Below the pieces are notes generated by a model that was given only the letters and a program-made list of their open reading frames with translations, made no database searches and was not told the origin of the DNA. This document shows, one piece after another, positions 33,559 to 42,592 of a stretch of DNA of 64,000 nt. The DNA comes from Candidatus Aminicenantota bacterium (lineage in GTDB: Bacteria > Acidobacteriota > Aminicenantia > UBA2199), in NCBI GenBank assembly GCA_026393835.1, contig JAPKZK010000066.1, positions 62,001 through 126,000 of the forward strand. Reading direction: 5' to 3'. The translations under genes and the position numbers were made by a program. Numbering within the stretch: the stretch's first letter is position 1; each line of letters starts with the position of its first letter.

Positions 33559-35550
33559 ATGAGAGAAATACGTGGATATAAGGGGATGATACGTTGGCTC
33601 ACGGTTATTTTTTTCCTGCTTGTTCCCGGCATTTTAGAGAAAATGTGGGCGCAGGAAGAAGATGTATTGAAAAAACTGCTGGATACCCGGATCGATACCG
33701 CGGCAAAATATACCCAGAGCATCAGTGAAGCCCCGGCGTCGGTCACCATTATCACCTCGGAAGATATCGAACGGTTCGGCTATAGGACCATCGACGAAGC
33801 CTTAATGCAAGTAAAAGGGTTCTACATCACCAATGACCGCAACTATGTTTATGCGGGCGTACGGGGATTCAGCCGGCCCAGCGATTATAACATCAGGATT
33901 TTAATATTGATAAACGGCAATTCCACCACCGATAATATCTGGGGCTCATCGGATATCGGGAATGAACTGGGGCTGCACATAGATGCCGTCGAGCGCATCG
34001 AAATCGTCAGGGGACCTGCTTCGGCGCTCTACGGCACCAATGCCATGCTGGCCGTCATCAATATTATTACCAAAGACGGGAAAATGGCCGACGGTTTAAA
34101 AATAAGCATGGAACCCGGGAGTTACGGGAAAATCCAGGGCGGAATCTGCTTCGGCAAGGAAATGAAAAATGGCCTGGATGTCCTGGTCTCAGGATTTATC
34201 GGGGATATTAAAGGCCCGGACCTGTATTTTAAAGAATTCGATGCGCCGGAAACCAATAACGGCATCGCCAGGGGACTGGATTGGGAACGGTACTATGGAA
34301 TTTTCGCCGGTCTTAAATACAAAGATTTTTCCCTGCAAGGGCGTATCGGTTCACGTAAGAAGGGTATCCCCACCGCTTCCTATGTCACGGTCTTTAACGA
34401 TGACCGGTGTAAGACCCTTGACGCCCGGAGTTTTATCGAATTCAAGTATAATGGGAAAATCGGTTACAGTAAAAAGATCATGGTGCGCGGTTATTTTAAC
34501 GATTATTTATACCGCAGCTCGTTTCCCACCGATTACCCGGATTATAAAGCGCTCTGGGAAGATAAATCCATCGGGCGGTGGCTCGGCATCGAGACGCAGT
34601 TTAACTGGGACATCCGGCCCGATAACCACCTGGTGGCCGGGGTAGAATACAGGAATCATTTACGCGCCGCCTACCGCACCTGGGATGAAAGCGGGACCTT
34701 TTTCGACCGGGACTTTCCTTACCGGGAATACGCCCTTTATATCCAGGATGAATACCAGCTCCTGCGCAATGTGGCCTTCACCTTCGGCCTCAGGTATGAT
34801 AAACATTCCGATTGGGGCGCATCCCTGACCCCAAGGACCGCCCTGGTATATAACCCTTCCGGGTCCACTACTATTAAATTTCTATACGGAAATGCTTATC
34901 GCGCCCCCAGTATCTATGAGATTCATTATGAAGCGGAAGATGAAGCCAAAGGGAATCCATCCCTGGAACCTGAAAAAATAAATACCTTCGAGGCGGTGCT
35001 GGAACAGTGGATCGGAAAGCATATATTCGCCGCGCTTTCGCTGTACGGTTTCGAAATGAAAGGACTGATCGAACAGAGAGAAGACCCGGCGGATGGATTA
35101 TTGCAATTCCAAAATATTGAAAAAGTAAGGGGAACCGGCATTGAATTCGGCCTGGAGGCCCGGTTGAAAAACGGCTTCAAAGGGTATATGAATTGCACCT
35201 ATCAACGCAGTAAGGATGCCCTCCTGGAGCAGCGGCTTAGCAATTCCCCTTCATTTATCTTCAAATTGGGGGTTTCGGTCCCGTTATGCAAACATTTCTT
35301 TGCCTCCCTGGAAACATTTTATGAATCCGGTCGCAAGACCGTCTACGATACCTGGACAAAATCTTATCTATTAACTAATATTCACCTGTTTTCCAGGGAG
35401 TTGTTCAAGCATTTGAGAGTTTCCTTGCAGGTGAGGAACCTGTTGGATGTGAAATATTGGACGCCCGGCGGTTTAGAACATGTCCAGCCGGCGCTGCTCC
35501 AGAACGGCCGCAATTTTACTTTAAAAGTGGAATACATTATAAATAAATAA
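33559..35550 (+). CDS. TonB-dependent receptor
   Basis: 663 residues. Signal peptide WLTVIFFLLVPGILEKMWAQ. The plug domain is clear: SEAPASVTIITSEDIERFGY, YRTIDEALMQVKGFYI, GVRGFSRPSDYN, VERIEIVRGPASALYGTNAM and VINIITKDGK. A 22-strand-type barrel follows (YIQDEYQLLRNVAFTFGLRY, RAPSIYEIHYEAEDEAKGNP, LEPEKINTFEAVLEQWI) ending in the aromatic-rich C-terminus. It takes up an unknown substrate across the outer membrane using TonB energy. It is followed 4 nt later by a YfiR-family gene and a hybrid kinase, so the receptor may also act in signalling. Confidence 0.92.
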   Translation: MREIRGYKGMIRWLTVIFFLLVPGILEKMWAQEEDVLKKLLDTRIDTAAKYTQSISEAPASVTIITSEDIERFGYRTIDEALMQVKGFYITNDRNYVYAGVRGFSRPSDYNIRILILINGNSTTDNIWGSSDIGNELGLHIDAVERIEIVRGPASALYGTNAMLAVINIITKDGKMADGLKISMEPGSYGKIQGGICFGKEMKNGLDVLVSGFIGDIKGPDLYFKEFDAPETNNGIARGLDWERYYGIFAGLKYKDFSLQGRIGSRKKGIPTASYVTVFNDDRCKTLDARSFIEFKYNGKIGYSKKIMVRGYFNDYLYRSSFPTDYPDYKALWEDKSIGRWLGIETQFNWDIRPDNHLVAGVEYRNHLRAAYRTWDESGTFFDRDFPYREYALYIQDEYQLLRNVAFTFGLRYDKHSDWGASLTPRTALVYNPSGSTTIKFLYGNAYRAPSIYEIHYEAEDEAKGNPSLEPEKINTFEAVLEQWIGKHIFAALSLYGFEMKGLIEQREDPADGLLQFQNIEKVRGTGIEFGLEARLKNGFKGYMNCTYQRSKDALLEQRLSNSPSFIFKLGVSVPLCKHFFASLETFYESGRKTVYDTWTKSYLLTNIHLFSRELFKHLRVSLQVRNLLDVKYWTPGGLEHVQPALLQNGRNFTLKVEYIINK

Positions 35551-35554
35551 ATAA

Positions 35555-36199
35555 ATGAGAGCAATTAAAAGGATAAAACCGGTTGGCAGGGCATTGAATA
35601 AAAGCATGAAGACCCTTCTTTTTAGTATCTTTATCATCTGCCTGGCCGGCCCGGCGGCCGCGCAGGAGATAGAAACCCCCGTGGATGTTCATATTCCTAT
35701 CTTTTTAAAAGTCCTGAGTTTCGACCGGAACCTAAAAAAACGGGTAGGAAATGGCGATGAGATTGTCCTGGCGATTGTTTTCCAGGAGAAATTTCGCAAG
35801 TCCCTGAACGTCAAAAACCAGGCTGAGAAATTCCTGGCTCAATTAACGGGAAATAAAATTACGGATATCCCCCTGCGCACTGTCCCGCTTGCATTGGACG
35901 ACCTGGCGGGCCTGAAAACCGCCCTATTAAAAGAGAAAGTCCTTGTAATGTATATCACCCCCTTACGGGCCGTGGATATCACAGACCTGGTAATTATTTG
36001 CCGCTCTTTTCATATTACCAGTTTAACCGGCGTTTCCGGATACTGCAAGGCAGGAGTGGCGGTAAGCGTCGGTTCGAAGGGCGGAATCCCAGCGATTATT
36101 ATTAACCGGGATGCCGCCGAAACCGAAGGGGCCGATTTCAGTTCGCAGTTACTGAAGCTGGCAACACTAATACATACGATGAAGGGGATTGAAAAGTGA
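35555..36199 (+). CDS. YfiR family periplasmic protein (DUF4154)
   Basis: 214 residues; signal peptide KTLLFSIFIICLAGPAAAQE. The YfiR/HmsC fold is indicated by VHIPIFLKVLSFDRNL near the N-terminus, and ITDLVIICRSFHITSLTGVS and AVSVGSKGGIPAIIINRDAA later. YfiR proteins are periplasmic repressors of a partner membrane signalling protein; the adjacent kinase is the natural partner. ATG 35555 is used; an internal ATG at 35606 would also give a signal peptide. It overlaps the kinase start by 4 nt (36196-36199). Confidence 0.82.
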   Translation: MRAIKRIKPVGRALNKSMKTLLFSIFIICLAGPAAAQEIETPVDVHIPIFLKVLSFDRNLKKRVGNGDEIVLAIVFQEKFRKSLNVKNQAEKFLAQLTGNKITDIPLRTVPLALDDLAGLKTALLKEKVLVMYITPLRAVDITDLVIICRSFHITSLTGVSGYCKAGVAVSVGSKGGIPAIIINRDAAETEGADFSSQLLKLATLIHTMKGIEK

Positions 36200-38544
36200 A
36201 AAATCCATTTACATATTTTACCGGCAGGTTTAAGAATACCCTGCGTAAGAAATTCATTTTTGTTTTCACAATCTATGTCGGGCTCATTTCTGCTTTCATA
36301 TATTTCTATTTTCCGCTTAAACTGGAAAAACAGGCCCTGAACATCGCCGCCGATAAAGCGCGGAGTATTGCCGGTATGACGGCATTGAATGTAAGTTCCA
36401 TCCTAATATTTGAAGACAGGGAGGATATGAAAAAAATCCTCGACAGCATAAAACAGAACCGGGATATCGTCTATTTAGTCATTCTTAACAGTAAAGGGGA
36501 TGTTTTTTCAGTTTTTAATCATGAAACAGCGGTTCAGGCCGATTACAAATTCCTGGCCCGGGAAGAACCGGTTACCGCTGATGGATTGATGTACCGCACA
36601 TCGTCCCCTATTATTCACAACAATGGGCAGATCGGGCAGCTATTTTTAGGCATGTCTTTGGAAAATATCCGGACCCAGGTGGCCAGGAGCAAACAGACCA
36701 TTGCTATGGTTAGTATAGTGATTTTCATATTAGGGGTCCTGGCGGTTTTCTTAATCAGCGTGGTGATTACCCACCCGTTAAAACACATAGTACGTACCAT
36801 CGAGGAGATTTCCGCCGGCGATTTATCCAAACGGGTCGCTTTCACAGCCAACGACGAGGTGGGGCGCCTGGCCGCCTCTTTTAATGTTATGGTGGCCAAA
36901 CTGGAAAACTATTCCGGGGAATTAAAGCAATTAAACGATGAGCTTGAAAACAAGGTGCTGGAACGGACAAAAAAATTGCAGATCGAGGTGAATGAGCGGT
37001 GCCTGGCCCAGGAAGCCCTGAAAAAAAGCGAAGAAAAGTACCGCAACGTGGTGGAACATGCCGGCGAAGGTATTTTTGTGACCCAGGATATGGTATTCAA
37101 GTTTTCCAATCCCAGGACCGCGGAAGTCATCGGTTTCTCACAGGAAGAATTAAAAAGCAAATACTTTGTAGAAATCATTCACCCCGACGACAGGGAAATG
37201 GTGCTGGAACGCCACGAAAGAAGATTTACAGGAGAGCAGTTCCCGGAATTTTATCCTTTCCGGGTAATAAGCAAAGACGGGCAGGAAAAATGGTTGGAAG
37301 TGAACCAGGTGCCGATACAATGGGAAGGAAGACCGGCAACGTTGAATTTTGTGTCGGATATCACCTTACGCAGGAAAGAAGAGGAGGAGCGCAAAGCGCT
37401 GGAAGCGCGGCTCAGTCATTCCCGGAAGATGGAAGGCATCGGGACGCTGGCCGGGGGGATTGCCCATGATTTCAATAATATCCTGGCCGCCATCATCGGG
37501 TATGCCGAATTGACCCTCGACGTCGTACCGGAAGGGGGGGACGCCAATTACAATCTTGACGGCATACTCTCCGCGGCCAACCGGGCGAAGGAGATGATTA
37601 AACGGATTCTTACTTTCAGCCGTAAAGGAGAGGACAAGCAGGAGCCCATATTGTTAAGCGAGGCGGTGGAAGATCTATTGAAACTCATAAGGGCCATTCT
37701 CCCCACAACCATAGAGATACATCAAAATATCGAAGCGTCGACGAGCCCGGTAATGGCCAATGAATCCGGGATTCACCAGGTGGTGATGAACCTCTGTTCA
37801 AATGCAGGATATGCCATGAGGGAGGCCGGTGGAATTCTCCAGGTGAGTTTAAAGGAAGTGGACCTGGAATCCGGCAGCATCGGTGCGAACAACCTGGACC
37901 CCGGGAAGTACCAGCAGTTGACTGTCAGCGATGCCGGGCACGGTATGACGCCGGAGGTCATGGCCCGGATTTTCGAACCGTATTATACCACTAAAAAAGA
38001 GGGCGAAGGCACCGGGATGGGGCTCTCCATGGTTCATGGCATAGTTAAGCGCAGCGGCGGCGATGTTATCGTTTATTCTAGCCCGGGAAAAGGGACTACT
38101 TTTCATGTTTTCTGGCCCATTGCCGCCGGCCGGAGCGTGGCCGTCCCGGCCCGGCAAATTGAAGAACCTATGCGGGGGGGGACTGAAACCGTGTTGATAG
38201 TGGACGATGAACCGTTCATTGTCGAATTAGGGAAAGTGTTCCTGGAGGGCCTGGGATACGAGGTGATTATGAAAACCAGCAGCATCGAGGCGTTGAAGGC
38301 TTTCCAGGCGGAGCCGGGGAAATTTGACCTGGTGATTGCCGATCAGACCATGCCCCATATGACGGGGGTTCAATTGACCCGGGAACTCAAAAAAATAAGG
38401 CCCGCTCTCCCGGTTATTTTATGCACCGGTTTCAGCGACGCCGTTAATGAAGAGAATTATAAAATGTATGGCGTCGATGCATTTTTAATGAAGCCCTTAT
38501 CGCATAAGGAGCTGTCCGCGGCGGTACGCAAGGTGCTGCATTAA
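36196..38544 (+). CDS. Hybrid sensor histidine kinase (HAMP-PAS-HisKA-HATPase-REC)
   Basis: 782 residues. Two membrane helices (FVFTIYVGLISAFIYFYFPL and TIAMVSIVIFILGVLAVFLI) bracket a periplasmic sensor of CHASE8 type (AADKARSIAGMTALNVSSIL). Then come HAMP (about 195-250), a coiled coil, PAS (about 280-395), HisKA with GGIAHDFNNILAAIIGYAEL (His is the phosphorylation site), HATPase (GMTPEVMARIFEPYYTTKKE, GTGMGLSMVHGIV) and a C-terminal receiver (VLIVDDEPFIVELGK, Asp in VIADQTMPHMTG). It is coupled to the YfiR gene by a 4-nt overlap, so the receptor, YfiR and kinase probably form one signalling chain. Confidence 0.92.
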   Translation: MKNPFTYFTGRFKNTLRKKFIFVFTIYVGLISAFIYFYFPLKLEKQALNIAADKARSIAGMTALNVSSILIFEDREDMKKILDSIKQNRDIVYLVILNSKGDVFSVFNHETAVQADYKFLAREEPVTADGLMYRTSSPIIHNNGQIGQLFLGMSLENIRTQVARSKQTIAMVSIVIFILGVLAVFLISVVITHPLKHIVRTIEEISAGDLSKRVAFTANDEVGRLAASFNVMVAKLENYSGELKQLNDELENKVLERTKKLQIEVNERCLAQEALKKSEEKYRNVVEHAGEGIFVTQDMVFKFSNPRTAEVIGFSQEELKSKYFVEIIHPDDREMVLERHERRFTGEQFPEFYPFRVISKDGQEKWLEVNQVPIQWEGRPATLNFVSDITLRRKEEEERKALEARLSHSRKMEGIGTLAGGIAHDFNNILAAIIGYAELTLDVVPEGGDANYNLDGILSAANRAKEMIKRILTFSRKGEDKQEPILLSEAVEDLLKLIRAILPTTIEIHQNIEASTSPVMANESGIHQVVMNLCSNAGYAMREAGGILQVSLKEVDLESGSIGANNLDPGKYQQLTVSDAGHGMTPEVMARIFEPYYTTKKEGEGTGMGLSMVHGIVKRSGGDVIVYSSPGKGTTFHVFWPIAAGRSVAVPARQIEEPMRGGTETVLIVDDEPFIVELGKVFLEGLGYEVIMKTSSIEALKAFQAEPGKFDLVIADQTMPHMTGVQLTRELKKIRPALPVILCTGFSDAVNEENYKMYGVDAFLMKPLSHKELSAAVRKVLH

Positions 38545-38567
38545 AGGTGTTGGGAGACGAAACAGCC

Positions 38568-39128
38568 TTACGAAGTCTTTAAGGTCTTTGAAATCTCCTT
38601 GACCCTGCGTTCATACAGCAGTCGTTTCAATGCAGTAATAGCGAGTCTTTTTTGTACCCTGTTGATAAAAACGTTAAATTGCCACCATGGATTTTGGGGA
38701 GCCAATAATCTCATCACGCCGGTGGCTATTTTCAACAAAATAAAGGGGACCCGTTGGACTTCATCAGGGAACAGGACGTTGGGGTTCAGGAAAGCCACTC
38801 GCTTGTTGAAAACCCGCATGGCTTCGATGCTGATATTTTTGGGGGAGTAAAACAACGGTCGCAAGAAATTATCTTTATTACAACCGGGATTTTCCTTTTG
38901 CATTAAAGCCGTGACCTGGGAGCCCTTATAGGCCCGGATGGCATTCATAACCACCACGATGTCCCACGGTGAAGCAATCCCGAGGATGGTATCGAATGTT
39001 TCTTTTAAAGTTTCTTCGGTTTCAACCGGTGCGCCGGTCATTATATGCCACATAACAGCAGTCTGCCCTAATTTATGCAACAACGAATATTCTGGGAATG
39101 CTTTATGCGTCAGGCAAAATAATTCCAA
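38568..39128 (-). CDS. Hypothetical protein, possibly 5'-truncated
   Basis: 186 residues from a TTG at 39128; no RBS. The protein begins abruptly with FCLTHKAFPEYSLLHKLGQT and runs through DTILGIASPWDIVVVMNAIR, FLRPLFYSPKNISIEAMRVF and APQNPWWQFNVFINR to a basic, helical C-terminus. It reads like the C-terminal part of a larger enzyme, but I do not recognise a family. It is convergent with the kinase gene. The region upstream contains a mini 21-nt array and dispersed repeats, consistent with decay. Confidence 0.5.
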   Translation of the reverse strand: MELFCLTHKAFPEYSLLHKLGQTAVMWHIMTGAPVETEETLKETFDTILGIASPWDIVVVMNAIRAYKGSQVTALMQKENPGCNKDNFLRPLFYSPKNISIEAMRVFNKRVAFLNPNVLFPDEVQRVPFILLKIATGVMRLLAPQNPWWQFNVFINRVQKRLAITALKRLLYERRVKEISKTLKTS

Positions 39129-39218
39129 CCGCCTTTTTGTCTTCTTTGAAATACCATTATATTAGAAGCGGAATTGGGTATCAAATACAAAATATCTCTG
39201 CCTGGTGAGCATTTTAAA

Positions 39219-39302
39219 GACGCCATCAACCAAACGGCAGATGGAAACGACCATATGGGAGTTGGAAGCGACCAAACAGAAATTTAAAACGATAAAACGG
39301 TT
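39219..39302. repeat. Short degenerate 21-nt array E (4 units)
   Basis: Four 21-nt units (starts 39219, 39240, 39261, 39282). Units 2-4 share a core (GGAAACGACCATATGGGA, GGAAGCGACCAAACAGAA, AAAACGATAAAACGGTT); unit 1 is less similar (ATCAACCAAACGGCA). It lies 4 nt from a copy of the GGAAGAAACCGGGCTGTC repeat. Confidence 0.55.
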
Positions 39303-39306
39303 TTTA

Positions 39307-39326
39307 GGAAGAAACCGGGCTGTCCC
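39307..39326 (-). repeat. Dispersed GACAGCCCGGTTTCTTCC repeat, copy 3
   Basis: GGAAGAAACCGGGCTGTCCC on the plus strand is the exact reverse complement of copy 1 (8036-8053) extended by two bases. Read in its own orientation it is followed 4 nt later by array E. Confidence 0.6.
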
Positions 39327-39446
39327 ATAAATACCCTCATCATCATGCAGATTTTTTCGTGACTTTCGGTTTGTACAAAGTTTATCTCATTTGCTTTAGC
39401 ACATTGTGAGATGCAATTCGAAACCGGTATCTCTAAATGGAGTTGT

Positions 39447-39677
39447 TCATCTCAGTTTTGACGCATATTTATTTTTAACAACCTTTCTTATAAAACCATT
39501 AAGCCCTTTGCCAGTAATTGCCAATTTTTTCATATGCTCAATATTGTTAATTCCTGCACTCTGATAGTTATATAGATAAAATTTATTTCTATCACGGAAT
39601 TGAACTTTTATATAGTCCTCCCCAATTTCATAAGCTACAACGTTAGAACTACCTCCAAGATTTTTGTAACGCTCCAT
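39447..39677 (-). CDS. KTSC domain protein
   Basis: 76 residues from ATG 39677, with AGGAG upstream. GGSSNVVAYEIGEDYIKVQF and RDRNKFYLYNYQSAG match the KTSC domain (small beta-barrel named after its Lys-Thr-Ser-Cys motif). A longer frame to 39839 overlaps the next gene and is not supported. Function unknown; KTSC domains occur near nucleases and mobile elements. It is 31 nt downstream of the DUF5615 gene on the same strand. Confidence 0.75.
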   Translation of the reverse strand: MERYKNLGGSSNVVAYEIGEDYIKVQFRDRNKFYLYNYQSAGINNIEHMKKLAITGKGLNGFIRKVVKNKYASKLR

Positions 39678-39708
39678 ATTTATCTCCTTTTCAGATACTT
39701 TGGCATTT

Positions 39709-40065
39709 TCAAACCGAAAATTCAAATCGAGGAAGTCGATTGACCCGGATAAGCTTTCCTGGCAGTGGTTCCTCAGATTGAATTGAATTATGAATTCGGT
39801 TCGCCTGCTCAATAAAATCAGCATCAAATGAACAAACAATTATCCCAAAATGATTCGGTTCTTCTTTATGCAATTGGATAAAATGTTTCCTGTTTAATGT
39901 CAACAAAGCTCTTTCATCCGAAATGGCATATAAAAGAACAGCATCATCAGACATCGCCTGCTCAGCCTTTCCAGTTTCCTGGATTGTCAAAACATCATGC
40001 CCCAATTGTCGTAACCGTTGTACAACGGGAAAGGGGAAATTTTCATTGCTATAAAGTCGAGCCAT
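39709..40065 (-). CDS. DUF5615 PIN-like toxin
   Basis: 118 residues. MARLYSNENFPFPVVQRLRQ and GHDVLTIQETG, DDAVLLYAISDERALLTLNR and HFIQL form the Mut7-C/DUF5615 PIN-like fold, with the acidic residues (E8, D-D, D in SDERALLT) expected for RNase activity. It follows the DUF433 gene by 3 nt. DUF433-DUF5615 pairs are a known toxin-antitoxin type related to VapBC. Confidence 0.82.
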   Translation of the reverse strand: MARLYSNENFPFPVVQRLRQLGHDVLTIQETGKAEQAMSDDAVLLYAISDERALLTLNRKHFIQLHKEEPNHFGIIVCSFDADFIEQANRIHNSIQSEEPLPGKLIRVNRLPRFEFSV

Positions 40066-40068
40066 TTG

Positions 40069-40407
40069 CTATGCGGCCTCGTTTTCCTGGATTTGCTGGT
40101 CGATTTCCTTTTTATGAGAACGAGCATATGCCCAGGTATTGGCTAAATCCTCCGCACGCAAAGTAGGAAAAGCATTTAGTATATCAGCGTCGTTTTTGCC
40201 CAATTGTCTGGCCCGCACCAGTAGCCATACGGGTATTCGTGTCCGAACAATGCAGGGTTCATCTCCACATACACCGGGGGTGTTTTCAATGCCGGGGAAA
40301 GTGTCCCCAATGTCACGAGCGACCCATTGCAATAACCGGGCTTTTTCCGCTCGTGTTAACGTGATCAGCAGCTTCTCTATTGTTTGTAATGCTTCGACCG
40401 ATTCCAT
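40069..40407 (-). CDS. DUF433 family antitoxin
   Basis: 112 residues. The DUF433 helix-turn-helix core is GDEPCIVRTRIPVWLLVRAR followed by QLGKNDADILNAFPTLRAED, with an N-terminal helical extension (EKLLITLTRAEKARLLQWVA) that is common in these antitoxins. It is the first gene of the two-gene operon with the DUF5615 toxin and probably represses its own promoter. Confidence 0.82.
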   Translation of the reverse strand: MESVEALQTIEKLLITLTRAEKARLLQWVARDIGDTFPGIENTPGVCGDEPCIVRTRIPVWLLVRARQLGKNDADILNAFPTLRAEDLANTWAYARSHKKEIDQQIQENEAA

Positions 40408-41022
40408 TGTTTACCTCTTTTAATAAAAATCGAAAGGGTTGTTTATCATATATATTGTATAACAAAGTGAAGCAGGTTTCAACCATTTGAAGATTTTTGT
40501 TTAAGAGTGGTGGGTCGTAGAAGAGGCAGGCCTAAAAACACGCACCCCTTACGCGGGAAAATGTATCAACTGCAAGTTCCTTCCCGGCGCTTGCACGGTT
40601 AAACGCGGGGCCGTCGCGGTCATTCCCAGGGCCTGCAAGCACAAATGAAACCCATACATATATAAATTTACAGCCCTTACGGATTCCGGCACGCCATGTG
40701 TTTGCGTAAATAATAGTGCTGTAAATGCCGATACACTACTTGCACGTGCAAACGGTGCCCTCGCACTTGCAAATGATGCAATTACAGGCGCCTACGGCCT
40801 TCATGCGAATAGAAATGGACCCCTTAAAGAAGCTATGTGTGCCTTGTAAGGTAATTCTCCCATCATTGAGGATGAAAATGAACTATCTCCAGGTCTCCTA
40901 CTGTCAAATAAATGACAAAACCGATTATGGAAAACTAGGTGGAAAGGGAAGTCAAAGCGGGCTGAACATGGAAAATCTCCATTGGTATAAAAGTTGCTAA
41001 GCTTTTCTGTTGGAGGTTTGTT
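40408..41022. other. Long intergenic region upstream of the flagellar operon
   Basis: A plus-strand frame is open from 40505 to the stop at 40847-40849 except for one TGA at 40646. It encodes KCINCKFLPGACTVKRGAVA before the TGA and TDSGTPCVCVNN and LLARANGALALANDAITGAY after it. No start codon or RBS is present, so it is probably a decayed gene. The last 170 bases should contain the motA promoter; I found no convincing sigma-70 or sigma-28 site. Confidence 0.4.
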
Positions 41023-41799
41023 TTGGACATTGCTACATTTTTGGGAATCTTGAGCGCCTTTGGCCTGCTGGCCATTGCCATTATGACCCGGGGAGAATTT
41101 TCCATATTTTTCGATCTCAGCTCGCTCCTGGTAGTACTGGGCGGCACCTTTGGCGCTACGCTAATCAATTACCCCATGAAGGACCTGATAAGGGTCCTGC
41201 GGGTAGTAAAAAACGCCTTCTTTCACAAGGAAACCGATTATGTTTCCATCATCCCGGAACTGGTACGCTACTCAAGACTCACCAGGAAAGACGGCGTCCT
41301 GGCCCTGGATAAAGTCATCGCCGAAGTGGACGACCAGTTTTTCTACGAAGGCCTGCGCATGATCGTGGACGGCGCAAAACCGGAAGTCATTAAGGAAGTC
41401 CTGCGCAACGAGATCGATTTCCTGGCCGCCCGGCACCGCGTGGGCATTTCTATCTTTAAAGCCATGGGCCAATATTCGCCAGCCTTCGGCATGATCGGCA
41501 CCCTGATCGGCCTTATCCTGATGCTGCGCAACCTGAACGACGTCAACCAGATCGCCGCTTCCATGGCCCTGGCCCTGGTAACAACCTTTTACGGCGCTAT
41601 CCTGGCCAATATCCTGTTCCTCCCCATTGCCGGCAAACTGAAAGAACGCTCCGAAGCGGAAATCCTGAAAAAAGAAATGATCCTGGCCGGAATCCTCTCT
41701 ATCCAGTCCGGCGAAGTCCCCGGTATGGTGGAACAACGCATGGTTTCCTTCCTGCCCACCGAGTACCGCCGACTTTATATGAAAAGCGATGTGACGTGA
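41023..41799 (+). CDS. motA: Flagellar motor stator protein MotA
   Basis: 258 residues starting at TTG 41023, with GGAGG 7 nt upstream. Four membrane helices; the MotA/PomA cytoplasmic loop is conserved (DYVSIIPELVRYSRLTRKDG), as is the helix 3-4 region (YSPAFGMIGTLIGLILMLRN and ALALVTTFYGAILANILFLP). MotA forms the proton or sodium channel with MotB and transmits torque to FliG. It is the first gene of a long flagellar operon; the rare TTG start may lower its expression. Confidence 0.93.
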   Translation: MDIATFLGILSAFGLLAIAIMTRGEFSIFFDLSSLLVVLGGTFGATLINYPMKDLIRVLRVVKNAFFHKETDYVSIIPELVRYSRLTRKDGVLALDKVIAEVDDQFFYEGLRMIVDGAKPEVIKEVLRNEIDFLAARHRVGISIFKAMGQYSPAFGMIGTLIGLILMLRNLNDVNQIAASMALALVTTFYGAILANILFLPIAGKLKERSEAEILKKEMILAGILSIQSGEVPGMVEQRMVSFLPTEYRRLYMKSDVT

Positions 41800-41824
41800 G
41801 GTTTGCCATGAAAATAAAATTATT

Positions 41825-41880
41825 AGCCACGGACGAACACGGACAAACACGGACAATTTTCATTGTCTCCGGGTGTGGCT
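41825..41880. repeat. Intergenic inverted repeat with 10-nt tandem units
   Basis: AGCCACGGAC is followed by the tandem decamers ACACGGACAA, and the segment closes with TCCGGGTGTGGCT, partly complementary to the start. It lies between motA and the following OmpA-like gene. It may only be a dispersed non-coding element. Confidence 0.45.
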
Positions 41881-41926
41881 CGCATCATGAGGAACTGCTA
41901 TGAAAAATTATTACGGAGGTGAAGAT

Positions 41927-42592
41927 ATGAAAATCCTCGGAGTATGGCCCTGGATGCCATTGTTCATCTCCCTGGGATTGGTACTGCTGACCCTCTTCAT
42001 ATTCCTCACCACGTTTGCCGAAAAAGATAAAGTAAAAATCGATATCTTTAAACGGAGCTTCAAGGCGCATCTTTTAATGCCGGAAGAAAACCGCAGGGGC
42101 GGCCGTGCCGGCCTGGAAACGGATATGGGCCAGAACACGGAACCTATCCGCAACATTGTCAACCGCATGAAATCCAGGGGCATCAATAAAAAATTAATGG
42201 ACGAATTTTTGACGCTCAACCAGGTGAAGGACCTGGAAGTCATCGAAGGACTAAAAGGGGTCTGCGTCATCTTACCGGAAGTCGTTACCTTCCGGGAAGG
42301 CAAAAAAGAATTAAGCCAAAGGGCCAAAGGATTTCTTTCCCGCATTGCTTACCTGGTTTACGAACTGCCCTACCTGGTGGAGATCAAAGGTTATGCCGCC
42401 GCCAAAATTACCCCAGGGTTCCGCGATCCCCTGGAATTTTCCGCGAAACGGGCCGCCGAGGTCTATAATTATTTCCTGGCAAAGGAAATTACACCGGAAA
42501 AACTAAAAGTCTCAGGCTGCGGCGACGCCTTTGCCAACGGCCGAAAACCCCAGGATAAAGTGGAAATTATTTTCAAGGAGGCGGAACTGTGA
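41927..42592 (+). CDS. OmpA/MotB-like membrane protein
   Basis: 221 residues from ATG 41927 behind GGAGG. One N-terminal membrane helix (WPWMPLFISLGLVLLTLFIF), a linker, and a C-terminal OmpA-like domain (LVEIKGYAAAKITPGFRDPL, SAKRAAEVYNYFLAKEITPE, KLKVSGCGDAFANG). The membrane segment lacks the Asp proton-binding residue and the WxxTFxD motif of MotB, so it is probably not a pore subunit. Its stop overlaps the GTG of the true motB by 4 nt. It may be a peptidoglycan-binding stator accessory or a diverged MotB paralog. Confidence 0.75.
   Translation: MKILGVWPWMPLFISLGLVLLTLFIFLTTFAEKDKVKIDIFKRSFKAHLLMPEENRRGGRAGLETDMGQNTEPIRNIVNRMKSRGINKKLMDEFLTLNQVKDLEVIEGLKGVCVILPEVVTFREGKKELSQRAKGFLSRIAYLVYELPYLVEIKGYAAAKITPGFRDPLEFSAKRAAEVYNYFLAKEITPEKLKVSGCGDAFANGRKPQDKVEIIFKEAEL

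Noticed and set aside
40900..40930. Sigma-28 promoter before motA (CCGATTAT with upstream TCAAATA)
   Set aside because: The -35 half is poor and the spacing is about 3 nt short of the FliA consensus.
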